In this document: positions 61,826-64,000 of the stretch, one piece after another
How positions within the stretch are numbered: position 1 is the first letter of the stretch
How the letters are laid out: each line of letters starts with the position of its first letter
Assembly (NCBI GenBank): GCA_944470555.2
Contig: OX104130.1
Span: 63,493,160-63,557,159, forward strand
DNA: 64,000 nt
Reading direction: 5' to 3'
Origin: Heterobilharzia americana
Taxonomy: Eukaryota > Platyhelminthes > Trematoda > Strigeidida > Schistosomatidae
Notes under the pieces: generated by a model
What the model was told of the DNA's origin: nothing
The model's database searches: none
What the model saw: the letters and a program-made list of their open reading frames with translations, nothing else
Position numbers and translations under genes: made by a program

Positions 61826-61973
61826 GACTCCATAAGCATGAAATTTTCTGAGTGGAAAAAAGAAGTCATAAATAATTCTATATTAGCAGAAATCTCACGT
61901 CTACAATAGAAATGCAAGAGACAAATGCAAAGAAATGCATAGGGTTTTCCCCTTTTAACATAGACTAAACAAG

Positions 61974-62196
61974 TTACAAGAGTTGGATTAAAGGTACGTC
62001 AGTAGTTTCTGAAGTTAACCACTTCGTATCCTCCCTATGGAACAAAAGTCGTTTGCATTCGCACAAATTCTGTCCCAACAAGAATGTTTGTCGGCAACGA
62101 ATTATCCATACAAGGTCAGTGGAGTTATGTGAAATCTCTTTCTTGGTCACATTATTTATCCGGTCACAGCTGTCAGGACCAAAACATAGGAGTCGT
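61974..62196 (-). CDS. Cys-rich gene exon 3 and stop
   Basis: Acceptor ACTTCAG; one base completes Lys, then RLLCFGPDSCDRINNVT, LVWIIRCRQTFLLGQNLCEC and KRLLFHRED, ending TAA at 61976-61974. Holds five of the eight cysteines and both sequons. Confidence 0.72.
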
Positions 62197-62543
62197 CTGA
62201 AGTATGAATGATTCAACCACTTCTGGTCACTTACTTGCAAGAACACTCATCTTTTATGTCCTGACACCTAGATCTGAACTTCGGTGATAAACCGTTTGAA
62301 ATAGCTTCAATTGTTTCTTCCTCAATTGGTATAGGGTTTGAAACATAGTTCTCAACAGACTCCAAATCTCTCTTACTATGCTTATGTTTCATTAGTTCCA
62401 GTGGATCACGTTCTTCTTTTTCCTCCTCATCGTACTCTTCGTCTAGAAAGTGTGAAGTCCCGCAATAGTTTGGGAATAGCTAACTTACATACTTTGATGG
62501 CACCTACTCCCAGTAATAATAATACCAGCAATCTATCTCTCAT
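61974..62543 (-). CDS. Secreted cysteine-rich protein, unrecognised family, three exons
   Basis: I do not recognise this gene. Exons 62543-62489, 62442-62235 and 62196-61974 join in phase to 486 nt, 161 residues plus stop. Residues 1-18, MRDRLLVLLLLGVGAIKV, look like a signal peptide. An acidic stretch (YEEYDEEEKEERD) follows, then a basic run ending in SKR that could be a prohormone cleavage site. The rest has eight cysteines in the order C-x6-C-x-C-x4-C-x5-C, a long gap, C-x10-C-x-C, with CSCKRLL and CECKRLL as echoing motifs, and two N-glycosylation sequons (NVT, NST). The introns are 46 and 38 nt, both GT-AG. A secreted, disulfide-linked and possibly proteolytically matured factor is the inference; a cystine-knot-like fold is only a guess. 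A short overlapping upstream ORF (62556-62533) precedes the ATG. The stop is 177 nt upstream of the SDR ATG on the same strand. Confidence 0.72.
62235..62442 (-). CDS. Cys-rich gene exon 2
   Basis: Acceptor TTTCTAG, donor GCAA|GTAAGTG; 2+204+2 nt. The acidic segment, the SKR site and the first three cysteines (RCQDIKDECSC) lie here. Reading through the donor instead would stop immediately (AAG TAA), giving an alternative short C-terminus. Confidence 0.72.
62489..62543 (-). CDS. Cys-rich gene exon 1 (signal peptide)
   Basis: ATG at 62543-62541; 18 codons plus one base; donor TAT|GTAAGTTA. Hydrophobic core LLVLLLLGVGA after MRDR. Followed by a 46-nt intron. Confidence 0.7.
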
Positions 62544-62809
62544 CTTTAACGGACATACTTATGTTACGTCCAATTTGTAACCCGCTTACTGCTTATCATT
62601 CCATATCCAATACTTTTTTCATTGTTTGTGTAAGCCTCTAGATTTATTCACGCTCTCTTCTAGATATTGCGAAACGACCCAAGGTCCTTGATGGATTCCA
62701 ATGCTGCAGGTCCACCCGCTTGCCTGCTGTATCTCTGTTTAACCCGATGAGATGTTGGTTGTTAATTAAATTCGTGGGGATTTCACGATTTCAGTTGGTT
62801 GGAGGCAGT

Positions 62810-62965
62810 CAGAAGGAAGCCATGGACCTACATTTCATGCTTCTTGGCATCCATCAGTAAGACGTATCTGCACCCTCGACGGAAATGATGTTCCGATTTA
62901 GATTTCAACCTGCGCCACCCATTGTGGTAGTCAGTGACTTACCACTGAACTGCTTGCGCCGCTTT
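62810..62965 (-). mobile_element. Second hammerhead SINE family, decayed copy
   Basis: tRNA-like boxes (tcagtggtaagtc near 62940, ggttgaaatct near 62905) and ribozyme-like part 62815-62878 (ctgatgg...gcatgaaa...ggtc), homologous to 63050-63330 in the opposite orientation. Confidence 0.65.
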
Positions 62966-63049
62966 TGACGTCCTGTAGGATTCCGTTGCATAAACTGGTC
63001 TTTCATTGGGGAGCAATCAATTTCATAGTGGCTAGTCTCGATGGCTGAC

Positions 63050-63330
63050 CGAAATTCTGCAGATCATTTTTGCGATGTGGCCACCAAGCTAGTAGGCTCG
63101 GGTTCGGATCTCAGGAGGGAAATAAATTCCGTCGAGGCCGAAGATACCCCTTGCTGATGAGTGCCAACAAGCATGAAACCTAGGTCTAGAGCCTCCTGAA
63201 AATTACCTACAATCGGCCAACATCTACCAATGTTCACCGTGGTGTTGAGCCCCTAGCTTGGTGGCCACACCTCAAAAAGACCAATATTCGGTCGGGACTC
63301 ACTACTGGAGAGCGTGAAACTGGCTGCTCT
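63050..63330 (+). mobile_element. Second hammerhead SINE family, better copy
   Basis: B-box-like GGTTCGGATCTC at 63101-63112. Candidate hammerhead 63134-63195: CTGATGA (63154-63160), stem II GTGC/GCAT, GAAA (63175-63178), palindromic ACCTAGGT as stem III, GTC at 63184-63186, and an outer stem I helix GAGGC/GCCTC. The inner part of stem I is weak. Confidence 0.6.
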
Positions 63331-64000
63331 CCCGTGACCGATCGACGTGTTGTTTGATTTCCCAAGGATTGTGGTACGTATGGGTTCCTCAGGTGCCGTG
63401 CCACCAGACAGCTGTCCGGGCTGGTTGCAAAAAGAATATAGGAAGGAGGAAGAGATATCTGGGGAAACCGTGGGAGAGAAAGTACGAAAAGAAGCAGAAG
63501 GAAAGGAGAAGCCTAGGTAGGTCCAGGGTGGATAACAGTGATAAGAAGAACCTCAACATCCAGGGTGAGATCACTGAGTCGGAGGAAGGGGATGGGACAA
63601 GTAAGATTGCAGGACGGATTGTGAGAATAGAAATAGTAATGTTGAAATGATGGCTAAGACTTGTAGCTCAGGATGAGGAGGATAGTGGTTTGGTGGTCTC
63701 TGAGCTTGGTATCTTGGTGCGAACGTTTCATCACTGGACTTGGTGATATCTTCTGCACTAACCGTATCATCTAATAGCAATATTATTAATGGGCGTAAAT
63801 TAATTGGAAGGGAGATCTAACAGGGAAGTGTAAGGTCAAGGCAAATTCGTGATGATAGTGGACGAACACGAGATGAGTTGTAGGACTGACTATACTGGGT
63901 TGTGCGGAATAAGTCAGTTGCCTTGATCTAGTCAGTAAAACAGCCGAATGAGCGTCAGCCGCGTGTAGCTGCGTAGCCGTCCAACTTCGTCTCGAGTCAG
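63331..64000. other. Right-edge sequence, unassigned
   Basis: GC-richer than average, with a 98-codon frame at 63354-63650 rich in K, R and E and no known motif. It adjoins the hammerhead SINE and is probably repetitive; coding is not supported. Confidence 0.4.

Noticed and set aside
61974..62246. 90-codon single-exon frame starting at a GTG
   Set aside because: Its first part crosses a good donor, a 38-nt intron and an acceptor; the spliced three-exon model fits phase and composition better.
63354..63650. 98-codon K/R/E-rich frame at the right edge
   Set aside because: No motif, adjacent to SINE sequence and overlapped by a frame on the other strand.
1..64000. CRISPR arrays, bacterial operons or integrated viral genes
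   Set aside because: No regularly spaced direct repeats or such genes; spliced eukaryotic genes and non-LTR elements throughout.

Overview
The window looks like AT-rich nuclear DNA of a schistosomatid trematode. The evidence is a set of genes with intact protein motifs split across canonical GT-AG introns, two introns of only 38 and 46 nt, tRNA-derived SINEs that carry hammerhead ribozymes (the Sm-alpha type known from schistosomes), many Penelope-like elements (PLE) and many decayed RTE/CR1-type LINE copies. Species cannot be fixed from the sequence alone, and no bacterial or viral gene arrangement is present.

Three protein genes can be supported by reading frames, splice sites and motifs. 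(1) Positions 905-30715, + strand: the last eleven visible coding exons of a MutS homologue of MSH6 type, with all phases compatible from the lever/clamp region through the ATPase to the stop codon. The 5' exons lie left of the window. (2) Positions 61796-32945, - strand: six exons of a classical short-chain dehydrogenase/reductase (SDR), convergent with MSH6, with one unexplained 1-nt phase conflict between exons 3 and 4. (3) Positions 62543-61974, - strand: a compact three-exon gene for a 161-residue secreted, cysteine-rich protein of no family I recognise. It ends 177 nt upstream of the SDR start codon, and an AG acceptor lies between the two genes just before the SDR start.

Most other sequence is repetitive. 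A 5'-complete but decayed RTE-like LINE fills 45580-49040 and a second copy enters from the left edge on the - strand. At least a dozen fragments of another LINE family lie in the introns. PLE fragments occur about every 5 kb and often form inverted repeats. The long SDR introns (10.4 kb between exons 3 and 4) and the MSH6 introns consist mainly of these insertions. AT, CTCCA and CTA microsatellites are embedded in or beside them.

The observations most worth following up are the secreted cysteine-rich gene and its possible trans-spliced, operon-like link to the SDR; an apparently intact hammerhead ribozyme SINE inside perfect 36-bp inverted repeats; a 732-bp LINE segment present twice with one difference although its flanks are diverged; and the recurrent PLE palindromes.
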